45,764 nucleotides of DNA from Paenibacillus validus NBRC 15382 (lineage in GTDB: Bacteria > Bacillota > Bacilli > Paenibacillales > NBRC-103111), in assembly GCF_004000985.1 (NCBI RefSeq), contig NZ_BIMH01000040.1, forward strand, positions 1 to 45,764. The letters are read 5' to 3'. Every line of letters starts with the position of its first letter. The stretch's first letter is position 1. The position numbers and the translations under genes are program-made. The notes beneath the pieces were generated by a model, which ran no database searches, was not told where the DNA came from, and was given only the letters and a program-made list of their open reading frames with translations. Of this stretch, positions 30,926-38,205 are shown in pieces.

Positions 30926-31645
30926 TTACTGCGGCGGCTGCCCCGAAATACGGCGAAGCTCATTGGCCAGCCTGTGGAACTCCGCCTTGGCCGCCTGATC
31001 TTCCGCTGTGAAATAGGAGGCTGATAGAAAGCCGATGATCTTGTTCGCATCCTCCGCGCTAATTCGTGTCTGCGGTTCCGGCGCGGGTTCCGTCACAAGG
31101 CTGGCCCGGTACTCGTTCACAACGTCCTGAACGAAGCTCTGGAACGTCTTGCCGAGCAGCCGCAGCGGCTCCTGCGGATCGCTTCTCCTTGCCGGATCCA
31201 GCATATAGTGCCCGACGATATCGGTAGCCGGGTTTAGTCCGTACCGGTAACAAGCATACGCAAGCACCCATACGTACCGCTTGTAAGATTCCGTCAAGCT
31301 GATCCTGCCTCCGTAACAAAGCTCCACCGCGCCCGCCGCGTCGTTGGCGTCGTCGCCGTAACGCGCGTTATCGGTCGTTACGTTGTACACGACGTGATAG
31401 GCAATCTCAGCCGGTCCGGTCAGGAACGGTATGCACTCGATGATCTGTTTATCGTCCACAAACAGATGCGCGGAAGATGACATTTCATTGCGGGTATTTT
31501 CAAAATAAGACACATTCGCTGCGGCCGTTGACCCCGGATTTCCCGTATCGTGGGCCACCATAAACCGGCAGCGGGCTAACGCCGTCTTCGGACGCCGCTG
31601 GCTCGGCCCCGTCAAATAGCGTGGAATGATCTCATATTTCATAAC
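30926..31645 (-). CDS. N-acetylmuramoyl-L-alanine amidase (Amidase_2 family)
   Basis: Zinc amidase cleaving the lactyl-amide bond of peptidoglycan. Visible zinc-site signatures are the histidine in MVAHDTGNPGS, AYHVVYN and IVGHYMLDPARRSDP. The start ATG (31643-31645, MKYEIIPRYL) has GGTGG 8 bases upstream; an ATG 33 codons earlier lacks a comparable site. The product (239 residues) has no signal peptide, as in phage-type endolysins and XlyA/CwlA-type enzymes, and ends in a helical tail. No terminator separates it clearly from the PilZ gene, so it may belong to the c-di-GMP riboswitch transcript. Confidence 0.87.
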   Translation of the reverse strand, partial: VMKYEIIPRYLTGPSQRRPKTALARCRFMVAHDTGNPGSTAAANVSYFENTRNEMSSSAHLFVDDKQIIECIPFLTGPAEIAYHVVYNVTTDNARYGDDANDAAGAVELCYGGRISLTESYKRYVWVLAYACYRYGLNPATDIVGHYMLDPARRSDPQEPLRLLGKTFQSFVQDVVNEYRASLVTEPAPEPQTRISAEDANKIIGFLSASYFTAEDQAAKAEFHRLANELRRISGQPPQ

Positions 31646-31784
31646 AAAAGCCACCGTGCTCACCACCCTGCGGATATTTCGGAAGGTCTCGGGCGCTGGG
31701 GGCCCCAGCCGATCCGACGAGAATCCTTGCCTTACGATCAGCATATGCGAGCGCCCTGCAAGAAGTCCGTGGCATTGCCGGCCT

Positions 31785-32492
31785 CTATTTGAATATACGT
31801 TTGTTAAAATCGTCCCGTTTCGAACTGAAATGGTTTTCCACTTGCTTTTTCAACACAAACGCCCGCAGCGCATTGGCTTTGTCCGTCGGCATGTCGATGT
31901 AACGCGCTCCGTAATAGATTACGGTTTCTCCCGGATCCAACCGTATGATCTCGACTTGGCACGGCATCTCGAAGCCCAGGTCCAGCCGAACGTCGGCCAT
32001 AGCATGCTTGCTTAACTCAATATCGCTCGGCAAAATAAACCCGAGCCCGCTGATGCTAATATTTCGAACCTCCAGCGCGACATGCTCCTTCAACAATTGG
32101 AGCTCCGCATTCGGTTCGCGGATCGAGAGCAGGTGTCCGTCATGTTTGACGTCGACCCGCGGGTTCTCCCGCTTCTCGGCGAATCGGCTCCGATTCTGAG
32201 GGGGGTTGATAACCATCAGCGCTCCTTGATCTTTAGCCACGACCGTCGATTGGAACGTATAGATTCCGCCGGGTGAATAGACCGTTAATTTAACCGTATC
32301 CCCAAGTTCGAACGCCTTGTATTCCGAAATCTCAACTTCAAGAATATCACCCTCGGCATAAGTCAAAATGCCGGTCGAAACGAAATCCCGCTTCTCCACC
32401 GCCACCCGGCTGTTCAGCAGTATTCCGCTTGGGCTTCTATACGTTTCGTGGGTAAACTCGTAGGATATTTTTTCACTCGTAACGGACTTCAT
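31785..32492 (-). CDS. PilZ-domain protein (YcgR/YpfA-like flagellar brake type)
   Basis: A 235-residue protein with an N-terminal YcgR-N-like beta domain (about 15-95) and a C-terminal PilZ domain. The c-di-GMP contact motifs are present: RxxxR as KRENPRVD and (D/N)xSxxG as NISISGLGF. It should bind c-di-GMP and may curb motility. The ATG at 32490-32492 with AAAGGTGG upstream is preferred over a GTG five codons earlier. Its leader carries a c-di-GMP-I riboswitch, so the ligand appears to be sensed both by the mRNA and by its product. Confidence 0.88.
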   Translation of the reverse strand: MKSVTSEKISYEFTHETYRSPSGILLNSRVAVEKRDFVSTGILTYAEGDILEVEISEYKAFELGDTVKLTVYSPGGIYTFQSTVVAKDQGALMVINPPQNRSRFAEKRENPRVDVKHDGHLLSIREPNAELQLLKEHVALEVRNISISGLGFILPSDIELSKHAMADVRLDLGFEMPCQVEIIRLDPGETVIYYGARYIDMPTDKANALRAFVLKKQVENHFSSKRDDFNKRIFK

Positions 32493-32529
32493 CACCTTCG
32501 TTACCACCTTTCGCTCTCATGTCTTCGGT

Positions 32530-32565
32530 AAAAAATAAGCTGCATCTCAACATGCGAGACTACAG
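32530..32565 (-). terminator. Riboswitch-linked terminator before the PilZ gene
   Basis: On the minus strand CTGTA-G-TCTC pairs with GAGATGCAG (one bulge), followed by TTATTTTTT. It lies between the c-di-GMP aptamer and the PilZ start codon, the position of an expression platform. Confidence 0.75.
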
Positions 32566-32585
32566 TCTGTTCACCGGTGCGCCCA

Positions 32586-32672
32586 ATCGGCGGCCAGGCT
32601 GTCGTCATCCTCAATAAAGAAGATCTTAGACCCTAAGCTTTGCGTCCTTGCCTTTCGACAAGTTTGTCAAAA
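32586..32672 (-). ncRNA. Cyclic di-GMP-I riboswitch (GEMM motif)
   Basis: Minus strand shows, in order, GACAAAC, a stem CTTGTC/GGCAAG capped by a GAAA tetraloop, the hallmark GGACGCAAAG, GGGTCTAAG, a second stem ATCTTC/GAGGAT and GACAGCCTGGCCGCC. These match the GEMM/c-di-GMP-I consensus. The outer closing helix (P1) pairs poorly here, which could weaken ligand binding. A terminator and the PilZ gene follow. Confidence 0.8.
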
Positions 32673-32746
32673 AAACGAATGATAACGACTATTTAACTAA
32701 ACTTCACATCACCGAACTTGGGTACATATGCCCACATCTTGATCTC

Positions 32747-32775
32747 ATTATAGGTGTTTCCTAAATCCCCTTCAA
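32747..32775 (-). promoter_or_regulatory. Sigma-A promoter of the c-di-GMP riboswitch transcript
   Basis: Minus strand TTGAAG (32770-32775), 17-base spacer, TATAAT (32747-32752), about 70 bases before the aptamer. Confidence 0.7.
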
Positions 32776-32825
32776 GAATATTCACACTTTTCACAAAAAA
32801 TTAACAGCGCTTTTCCGTAAAAAAA

Positions 32826-32948
32826 TTATTCACATGTTAACCGTTCTGTGGATAACTTATATATCCACACCCGGACTTGCCCTAAAAGCGCGATTTACCT
32901 ACAATGGGGATAAGAAATTAATCCTCTTTATCCACATACTTATCCACA
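32826..32948. promoter_or_regulatory. DnaA-box cluster around the tadA promoter
   Basis: Three perfect TTATCCACA boxes: 32847-32855 (minus), 32928-32936 and 32940-32948 (plus). Three one-mismatch boxes: 32826-32834 TTATTCACA, 32861-32869 ATATCCACA and 32905-32913 (minus, TTATCCCCA). The flank from 32680 to 32845 is AT-rich. The 532-base stretch 32493-33024 therefore holds a riboswitch, two promoters and this cluster, but no further gene. It resembles an origin or a DnaA-titrating/regulatory locus. Confidence 0.8.
32877..32905 (+). promoter_or_regulatory. Promoter of tadA, embedded among DnaA boxes
   Basis: TTGCCC (32877-32882), 17-base spacer, TACAAT (32900-32905). DnaA boxes lie directly upstream and downstream, and one overlaps the end of the -10 box, so DnaA could repress it. 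Confidence 0.6.
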
Positions 32949-33024
32949 GTATGTGAGTAAGAATGCTTGTTCGTTTTTCTTACCCGCAATCGACGAATGA
33001 CTAATGATGAATGAGGTGTAACGA

Positions 33025-33492
33025 TTGATAGCCATAGAAGAACACGAGTATTTTATGCGGGCGGCAATCGAAGAAGCGCGGAAAGCCGAAGCGATCCGCG
33101 AAGTGCCGATCGGAGCGGTCATTGTTCGCGGCAGCGACATTATCGGCCGCGGTCATAACGTTCGGGAAACGGCCAAAGATCCGCTTGCCCACGCCGAACT
33201 GATCGCGATTAAACAAGCGAGCGAACAGCTGGACGCCTGGCGGTTGCTGGAATGCCGGCTTTATGTGACCCTTGAGCCGTGTCCGATGTGCGCCGGAGCG
33301 ATCGTCCAGGCGCGAATTCCGCAAGTGATTTACGCATCCCCGGACCCAAAGGCCGGCTGCGCGGGGACGCTGATGAACCTGCTGCAGGAAGATAGATTTA
33401 ACCATCGCGTCGACGTGATTCAAGGCGTTCTGCAGGAAGAATGCAGTTCCATGCTCACCCAATTTTTCCGTAGATTAAGGGGGAAGACGTAA
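33025..33492 (+). CDS. tadA: tRNA-specific adenosine deaminase
   Basis: Converts A34 to inosine in tRNA-Arg(ACG). Zinc and catalytic residues are visible: His56 and Glu58 (HAELIAI) and Cys86, Cys89 (PCPMCAGAI). The start is TTG at 33025-33027 with GAGGTG upstream; 155 residues, normal length. It is on the plus strand, opposite to most genes here, and its promoter sits within a DnaA-box cluster. Confidence 0.94.
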   Translation: MIAIEEHEYFMRAAIEEARKAEAIREVPIGAVIVRGSDIIGRGHNVRETAKDPLAHAELIAIKQASEQLDAWRLLECRLYVTLEPCPMCAGAIVQARIPQVIYASPDPKAGCAGTLMNLLQEDRFNHRVDVIQGVLQEECSSMLTQFFRRLRGKT

Positions 33493-33502
33493 CCTAATTC
33501 CC

Positions 33503-33532
33503 TTTACAACGCCTATTTACCCATGCTAAAAT
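33503..33532 (+). promoter_or_regulatory. Promoter of tRNA-Pro
   Basis: TTTACA (33503-33508), 18-base spacer, TAAAAT (33527-33532), with TG before the -10 box; the tRNA starts 19 bases later. Confidence 0.7.
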
Positions 33533-33550
33533 ATAATCGTTTCAGAAGTT

Positions 33551-33627
33551 CGAGACGTGGCTCAGCTTGGTAGAGCGCTTGGTTCGGGACCAAGAGGTCG
33601 CAGGTTCAAATCCTGTCGTCTCGACCA
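33551..33627 (+). tRNA. tRNA-Pro(CGG)
   Basis: Full cloverleaf: acceptor CGAGACG/CGTCTCG, D-stem GCTC/GAGC, anticodon stem CTTGG/CCAAG with loop TTCGGGA giving anticodon CGG, T-arm with TTCAAAT loop, and encoded CCA. 77 bases. A terminator follows. Confidence 0.97.
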
Positions 33628-33643
33628 TCCTATATGAACTACG

Positions 33644-33670
33644 AATTGCGGCGTAAACCGCAATTTTTTT
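33644..33670 (+). terminator. Terminator after tRNA-Pro
   Basis: Perfect 8-base stem AATTGCGG/CCGCAATT with CGTAAA loop, followed by T residues. Confidence 0.92.
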
Positions 33671-33737
33671 ATGCCCAAATTCCGATATCCCTCTCTTCTC
33701 CCGTTGTTTTCCCTCTCTCCCTTCAGTCTATTTTGTT

Positions 33738-33911
33738 AGCCCGTTCTCCGGCTTCCCGGCTATCACTGTACCGGCCGGTTATACGACGGATGGCTTGGGG
33801 GTCGGCATCGAATTTTTGGGCCGCGCCTTCGATGAAGCAACCTTGATTAAACTGGCCTACGCTTATGAACAGGGCACCCATCACCGGAAGCCTCCCGTTC
33901 TGGTTCCTTAA
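33738..33911 (+). pseudogene. 3' remnant of an amidase-family gene
   Basis: The plus-strand frame ending with TAA at 33909-33911 reads SPFSGFPAITVPAGYTTDG, then GVGIEFLGRAFDEATLIKLAY and EQGTHHRKPP. This is the C-terminal end of the amidase signature family (GatA-like amidohydrolases). No start codon with a ribosome binding site and no upstream catalytic Ser-cis-Ser-Lys region exist in the 70 bases back to the tRNA terminator, so only about 58 codons of a roughly 480-codon gene remain. The sequence is well preserved, suggesting fairly recent loss. Confidence 0.82.
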
Positions 33912-33927
33912 GGCCAGGGTCCTAAAC

Positions 33928-33977
33928 AAAACCCCCTTCGTGCCGCTCTATTTCATACATAGCAGCCCGAAGGGGAT
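33928..33977 (-). terminator. Terminator of the sigma-factor operon
   Basis: On the minus strand CCCCTTCG...GC pairs with GC...CGAAGGGG around a long loop, followed by GTTTTGTTT. It lies about 20 bases after the stop of the LiaF-like gene. Confidence 0.7.
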
Positions 33978-33996
33978 TATTCGATATTTTCGACTC

Positions 33997-34659
33997 TTAG
34001 CCAGGGTTCGATTCGTTATTTGGGCCCTGCACTTCAACCTGCACGTCCTGCGGTAGCACTAACGTAACAGACATCTCCGGGTAGACCGAATTCAGGCCGC
34101 GGTAGACCGGAGGACGCTTCACCTGCACATACATCGTGTCGCCAACCGTTCGCACCGTGTAGAATTGCTCCTTGTCGACCGTCGGACGGTCTCCTTCCTG
34201 TACGCGGGTTCGGTAAGTGCCGAACAGGTGCATGGAACGCTCCGCCGTTTTGTCGATGCGAACCGGTTCGCCGGATGTTTGCACGACCAGCTTTTGGATG
34301 GCCGGATTTACCGGTTCCTGCAGTTCGGGCAAATCCGCCGTGACCTCGACTTCGCCTACGAGTTTGCGTACTTCATCCGTCACCCCGAGACCGGTCAGCA
34401 TCGTAAACATGAAACAGCCGGCGAACAACACCCCGACGAACAGGACGCTCATCCAATCATACCGGATGACCTCGCTCTCTTTCTTGGCGATGAACACATA
34501 CGCGAGGATCTCCAGGCCAAGCAGCACAAGGACAATCGGCCACCAGCGGATGAAGCTGGTGAATGCGCCAAGTCCCTGCCATTGCGATAAGAACAGGAGG
34601 ACTCCGAAGCCGATCAGCGTGAGCCCCATCGACAACGTGCCTACGCGCCATTTTCTCAA
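33997..34659 (-). CDS. LiaF/DUF5668-type membrane protein, perhaps truncated
   Basis: A 220-residue protein with a four-helix N-terminal region (about 8-100) resembling the LiaI/LiaF transmembrane domain of envelope stress proteins, then a soluble part with the start of a beta-structured domain. The C-terminus stops at VEVQGPNNESNPG just after a segment that in LiaF-like proteins usually continues into a longer beta domain, so a 3' truncation is possible. It starts one base after the TM2-like gene and is last in the sigma-factor operon. Confidence 0.75.
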   Translation of the reverse strand: MRKWRVGTLSMGLTLIGFGVLLFLSQWQGLGAFTSFIRWWPIVLVLLGLEILAYVFIAKKESEVIRYDWMSVLFVGVLFAGCFMFTMLTGLGVTDEVRKLVGEVEVTADLPELQEPVNPAIQKLVVQTSGEPVRIDKTAERSMHLFGTYRTRVQEGDRPTVDKEQFYTVRTVGDTMYVQVKRPPVYRGLNSVYPEMSVTLVLPQDVQVEVQGPNNESNPG

Positions 34660-34660
34660 T

Positions 34661-35875
34661 CTACTCCCCCCGCTTCCCTTTCTTGCCGCCCCATAATAGG
34701 CGTATCCCCCCGCCGATCAGCAGTACCGAAACGATAAAGGTTTGAAAATAGGTATGGTACCAGTTCAACACCCGCGACCGTACTTCTCTCGGCAGCCAAA
34801 GATCAAGCATATTCAACAGCACCTGATCCAGCAAATAATACAAACCCAGACCAAGCAATCCGATTCCGATCCAACGCTGCCGGTGGACGAGCCAATCCAC
34901 GATGGGTGCATCCGTCAACGGCTCCCTGCCGGATTTCGAGATCTGCTGCAGCGCGTCGAAGAAGCTGTAAAACCATAGAATCGGAATCAAGAACAAAAAT
35001 AACGACAACCGGAGCGCATCCATAAAATAAACGCTGAACAGAAAAGCCGCCATCAGCTGCAATCCCCGTTTTTGCAGGCCCAGGTACATATGTCCCGCTC
35101 CCGGAAACATGGACAGCAGCATCGCAATCGTTTTGTTTTTCTTGCCCGATTCGCGGCCGTCCTGAAAATCTTCGAATATCGTCCGATCAACCAGCGTCTC
35201 GCCCCGCTGCTTCCGGTGTAACTGCTGGACGCAGTCGAATAACCCATAGAGCCAAATAATCGGCAGCCCGCCCAGCAGGACCAGGAAATCATCCTGATTC
35301 GTCATCGCGGTTAAAAAAACCGTTACAACCCCCAGACCGAAGAACAACGCCAGGAACGCGAGACCGCGCTGCATCAGCCCGAGCTGGAAGTGTCCGAGTC
35401 CCGGAAGGAAGGATAGAAGTATCGTAAAGTGACGATCGCTTACGCTGCCGGACGGATATTGCGGCGGCACGCTGCCATATCGCGGTGGTTCCCCTTCCGA
35501 AGGCCGCTCCCGCTCCATGTGTCGCGGCATAGCTTCAGGCCCATAGGGCCGCTCAGAAGCTTGCTCAGGGCCATAGGAACGGCTGCCGGCATGATTAGGG
35601 GATCCCCATTCGGCATGAGCCGGGTAGGGCGGTCCTGCAGCAATCGTACGCACAATATCGAAGAGGCTGCCGAACCAAATCAGAAAGGCAATGATCAGCG
35701 TGGCGACTGCCACTTCTTCTATATTTTCCGATAGCAGGAATAAAGTCATGACCAACGATCCCAAGAAGGCCCCACCGAGTAGAACGCCTTTCAATGCGCG
35801 GCCCATGTACAAGTGACCTAGACCCGGAATCAGAGACAACATGAATGCTACAGTAGGGTTTTTATGTCTATTCAT
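34661..35875 (-). CDS. Multi-pass membrane protein with three TM2-like repeats
   Basis: 404 residues. Three copies of a TM2-like motif are visible: SLIPGLGHLYMGRALKG near the N-terminus, SFLPGLGHFQLGLMQRG in the middle and SMFPGAGHMYLGLQKRG later, each followed by helix pairs and a WLYGLFD or WFYSFFD-type segment. A Pro/Gly/Tyr/Glu-rich hydrophilic linker (about residues 82-145) separates the first two. The ATG at 35873-35875 (MNRHKNPTVAF) overlaps the anti-sigma gene by 8 bases. Function unknown; operon context suggests an envelope role under the sigma factor. Confidence 0.8.
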   Translation of the reverse strand: MNRHKNPTVAFMLSLIPGLGHLYMGRALKGVLLGGAFLGSLVMTLFLLSENIEEVAVATLIIAFLIWFGSLFDIVRTIAAGPPYPAHAEWGSPNHAGSRSYGPEQASERPYGPEAMPRHMERERPSEGEPPRYGSVPPQYPSGSVSDRHFTILLSFLPGLGHFQLGLMQRGLAFLALFFGLGVVTVFLTAMTNQDDFLVLLGGLPIIWLYGLFDCVQQLHRKQRGETLVDRTIFEDFQDGRESGKKNKTIAMLLSMFPGAGHMYLGLQKRGLQLMAAFLFSVYFMDALRLSLFLFLIPILWFYSFFDALQQISKSGREPLTDAPIVDWLVHRQRWIGIGLLGLGLYYLLDQVLLNMLDLWLPREVRSRVLNWYHTYFQTFIVSVLLIGGGIRLLWGGKKGKRGE

Positions 35876-36380
35876 CACGTTTCCCTCTCTCTTCTTGTTT
35901 CGGTTGAATGGCATCGAGCATCCCGATCGTTTTGTCCATCAGCTGGTCGCTGAATGAACGGTACGTTACGGAATCCGCCTCCGCATGCGATTTCGGATCC
36001 AGCGCATTCACCTGCTGGGTGAAAATTTGAAACACCCCCGAGCCCATCAATAAGAGCGTAACCGCCGCGGCCACCGCATAATGGAAGATCGGGTGCCGCG
36101 TCCATGCTCGCCGGTATGCGCTATGATGCAAATGAGCGTCGTGTCCATGTGAACGATCCGCCTGCTGCTCAAGATGCTCGTCCCACCGCAGCATCGTTAT
36201 TTCCGTCAGGGTGTGCATATCCGGCTGAGGCAGACGCTCGGCGGCCTTGTCCAGGCAGGTCATATAAAGCTCCAAACAGTGGTCGCATACCTTCATATGA
36301 TCCTCGCAGCGGTCCCGCTCATCGGCTGACAGCTCATCGTTGATATAGAGCAGCCATGCTTCCTCCGAAATGTGGATCAT
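35868..36380 (-). CDS. Membrane-anchored zinc-finger anti-sigma factor
   Basis: 170 residues from the ATG at 36378-36380. The N-terminal cytoplasmic part holds a ZAS-type HxxxCxxC motif (His28, Cys32, Cys35) with Cys25 before it; one membrane helix lies at about 99-119 and a short outer domain follows. It overlaps the sigma gene by 4 bases (ATGA), the usual coupling for a sigma/anti-sigma pair. It should hold the ECF sigma factor at the membrane. Confidence 0.86.
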   Translation of the reverse strand: MIHISEEAWLLYINDELSADERDRCEDHMKVCDHCLELYMTCLDKAAERLPQPDMHTLTEITMLRWDEHLEQQADRSHGHDAHLHHSAYRRAWTRHPIFHYAVAAAVTLLLMGSGVFQIFTQQVNALDPKSHAEADSVTYRSFSDQLMDKTIGMLDAIQPKQEERGKRDE

Positions 36381-36931
36381 CCCCGATCCTCCTCCTTCCA
36401 TGCTTTGCGCAAATATTGTTTGGCCCGGTACAGCTTCGATTCTACGGTTTTTAACGCAATCTGCTGTTCCTGTGCAATTTGTTGATACGATTTTTCCTCA
36501 ATATAAAAGGCGTACACGACGTCCCGGTAATGCTCCGGCAGCTGGTCCACATAATTGCGCACCCTCTCCCGCTTCTCCCGTTCGAGTAACGTATCTTCGA
36601 CGGTATTCGGGCCCACTCTGGCCGCAACCGGCTCAAGCTCCTCCCAATCGGAGGTTAGCTGCTCCTTCTTGCGTTCCTTCGATCGCTTATAATCGATCGC
36701 CTTATTGACCGCTATGCGTGTAATCCATGATTTAAATCCTTGATGCCGGTATTGGGGGAGAGCCGCAAAGATGTTGATCAGCGCTTCCTGCGTCACGTCT
36801 TCGGCGTCTTTCACCGAATGGAGCACGCCGTACACCGCTTGAAACAAATAACGGCCGTAACGGTCGACAAGCTCGCGGAACGCTTCCCGGTCGCCCGCCA
36901 TCAAGCGCGCAATCCAAGCTTCTTCCGTAAT
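36377..36931 (-). CDS. ECF-type RNA polymerase sigma factor with apparent ATT start
   Basis: Region 2 (DRYGRYLFQAVYGVLHSVKDAEDVTQEA.. split by helices) and region 4 (LPEHYRDVVYAFYIEEKSYQQIA, then a helix-turn-helix) identify a sigma-70 group 4 factor. The only strong ribosome binding site, AGGAGGGGG, lies about 9 bases before an in-frame ATT (36929-36931), giving TEEAWIARLMAGDREAF as the N-terminus expected for this family (184 residues). The first ordinary start is a TTG/ATG pair at 36899-36904, about 27 bases further in and with no Shine-Dalgarno sequence. The ATT reading is inference. Confidence 0.88.
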   Translation of the reverse strand: MTEEAWIARLMAGDREAFRELVDRYGRYLFQAVYGVLHSVKDAEDVTQEALINIFAALPQYRHQGFKSWITRIAVNKAIDYKRSKERKKEQLTSDWEELEPVAARVGPNTVEDTLLEREKRERVRNYVDQLPEHYRDVVYAFYIEEKSYQQIAQEQQIALKTVESKLYRAKQYLRKAWKEEDRG

Positions 36932-36957
36932 TGTTCTCCCCCTCCTCTCCTGTTTAC

Positions 36958-36988
36958 TTAGACGAATCGAGCTTTACAAAACCCTGCA
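36958..36988 (-). promoter_or_regulatory. Candidate autoregulated ECF promoter of the sigma operon
   Basis: Minus strand TGCAGGGTTTT (-35 part TGCAGGG at 36982-36988), 17-base spacer and CGTCTAA (36958-36964). CGTCTAA is a common -10 form for ECF factors. The predicted start lies just before the ribosome binding site of the sigma gene. It suggests self-activation. Confidence 0.5.
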
Positions 36989-37053
36989 AGCGCATGGTTT
37001 ATATTTTTTTCATGCGGCTGTCTTTGTCTGGATTCCCTCCATGCCCTTCGGTA

Positions 37054-37062
37054 TGTTATAAT
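37054..37062 (+). promoter_or_regulatory. Extended -10 promoter of tRNA-Arg
   Basis: TGT followed by TATAAT (37057-37062), 13 bases before the tRNA. No good -35 hexamer is present. Confidence 0.6.
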
Positions 37063-37075
37063 AACTTTGTTTCAA

Positions 37076-37148
<73 letters not shown>

Positions 37149-37215
37149 TAAAGTCCATTACATCCGGCGCATAAGGCTCGTCCCCCCGCGGAACACTAGG
37201 GCGGAGGTGATACGG

Positions 37216-37386
37216 ATGGCCAATGAGCAGGATCAAACGGAAGAAATTTACCTTTACAACAACGAAGGCATTAATGATGTGAAGACCGATGCGACGGCAA
37301 CCGTAACGACAACCGGTGTAGCCGCAAATGACAACGACGAAGTGACAAACGAACGTCGTAAGGATAACTGTTCCCCATCGTCCTAA
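37216..37386 (+). CDS. Small hypothetical protein, 56 residues
   Basis: Begins MANEQDQTEEIYLYNNEG, preceded by GCGGAGGTGATACGG, an excellent ribosome binding site. The product is hydrophilic and Thr/Asn/Asp-rich with a single Cys near the end; no membrane helix. It lies 67 bases after tRNA-Arg with no terminator between, and is followed by a strong hairpin terminator, so the two may be co-transcribed. I do not recognise the family. Confidence 0.7.
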   Translation: MANEQDQTEEIYLYNNEGINDVKTDATATVTTTGVAANDNDEVTNERRKDNCSPSS

Positions 37387-37395
37387 CAAACGAAG

Positions 37396-37438
37396 AAGGG
37401 CCCGCAGCTGCGATTGGATCGTGCCGGCGGGCTCTTTT
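37396..37438 (+). terminator. Terminator after the 56-aa gene
   Basis: Ten-base stem AAGGGCCCGC (37396-37405) with GCGGGCTCTT (37427-37436, one G-T pair), then TT. On the other strand it may also serve the convergent map gene. Confidence 0.8.
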
Positions 37439-37461
37439 AGTTCCGAATTTCTACATTCTCC

Positions 37462-38205
37462 TTACTCCGTTAACACCCATGGTCCGTCTTTCGTAATGGC
37501 AACCGTATGCTCGAATTGCGCCGATAAACTGCCGTCCACCGTACGTGCCGTCCACCCGTCGAAATCAATGAACATTTCCAGCTTACCGGCGTTCACCATC
37601 GGTTCGATGGTGAACACCATGCCTTCTTGCAGTCGAAAGCCGCGTCCCGGCTTCCCCGCATGCGGAAAGGAAGGCTCCTCGTGCATCGACCGTCCGATCC
37701 CATGGGCGACCAGATCGCGGACAATCGAGTAGCCTGCTCGTTCCGCATGCTGTTGAATGACATGAACTACATCCCCGATCCTGTTGCCGACGACGGCTTG
37801 AGGAATGGCGAGCTCCAGGCATTCCCGCGTGACCTGCACCAGCCGTGCCGCTTGCGGCGAAAGGTTCCCGACGGCGTACGTTTGGCACGTATCGGCACAC
37901 CACCCGTCGTAACGGCAGACGATGTCCATTTTGACAATATCGCCTTCCTGAAGAGGTTCTGTATTCGGAAATCCGTGCGCAATAACGTCATTAACCGAAG
38001 CGCAGGTAGCGAAGGGATACCCTTTGAACCCCTTCGTCACTTGTTCCGCTCCATGATCCGTAATGAACTTCTCGGCAAAATCGTTAATCGCGAGTGTTGT
38101 TATTCCCGGACGAATCATTTTTGCGATCTCTTTATGACATGCTGATAGAATGGCACCCGCTTTACGCATTTTCAGCATCTCTTCCTTCGTTTTCAAGATA
38201 ATCAT
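37462..38205 (-). CDS. map: Type I methionine aminopeptidase
   Basis: Removes N-terminal methionine. All five metal ligands can be located: Asp94 (VKMDIV), Asp105 (CADTCQT), His168 (AHGIGRSMHEEP), Glu201 (FTIEPM) and Glu232 (QFEHT); His175 is the substrate-binding histidine. 247 residues, family length, no N-terminal zinc finger. It stands alone rather than in the ribosomal-protein cluster with adk and secY, so it may be a second copy like Bacillus YflG. Start ATG follows AAGGAGG. Confidence 0.95.
   Translation of the reverse strand: MIILKTKEEMLKMRKAGAILSACHKEIAKMIRPGITTLAINDFAEKFITDHGAEQVTKGFKGYPFATCASVNDVIAHGFPNTEPLQEGDIVKMDIVCRYDGWCADTCQTYAVGNLSPQAARLVQVTRECLELAIPQAVVGNRIGDVVHVIQQHAERAGYSIVRDLVAHGIGRSMHEEPSFPHAGKPGRGFRLQEGMVFTIEPMVNAGKLEMFIDFDGWTARTVDGSLSAQFEHTVAITKDGPWVLTE

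Noticed and set aside
32826..32948. Main chromosomal origin oriC
   Set aside because: No dnaA or dnaN adjoins the cluster, and genes on both sides run in the same minus direction, with no strand switch expected at the principal origin. Kept as a DnaA-box cluster only.
33493..33997. Signal recognition particle RNA next to tadA
   Set aside because: In B. subtilis scr follows tadA, but here the interval contains tRNA-Pro, its terminator and an amidase remnant, with no SRP RNA core.
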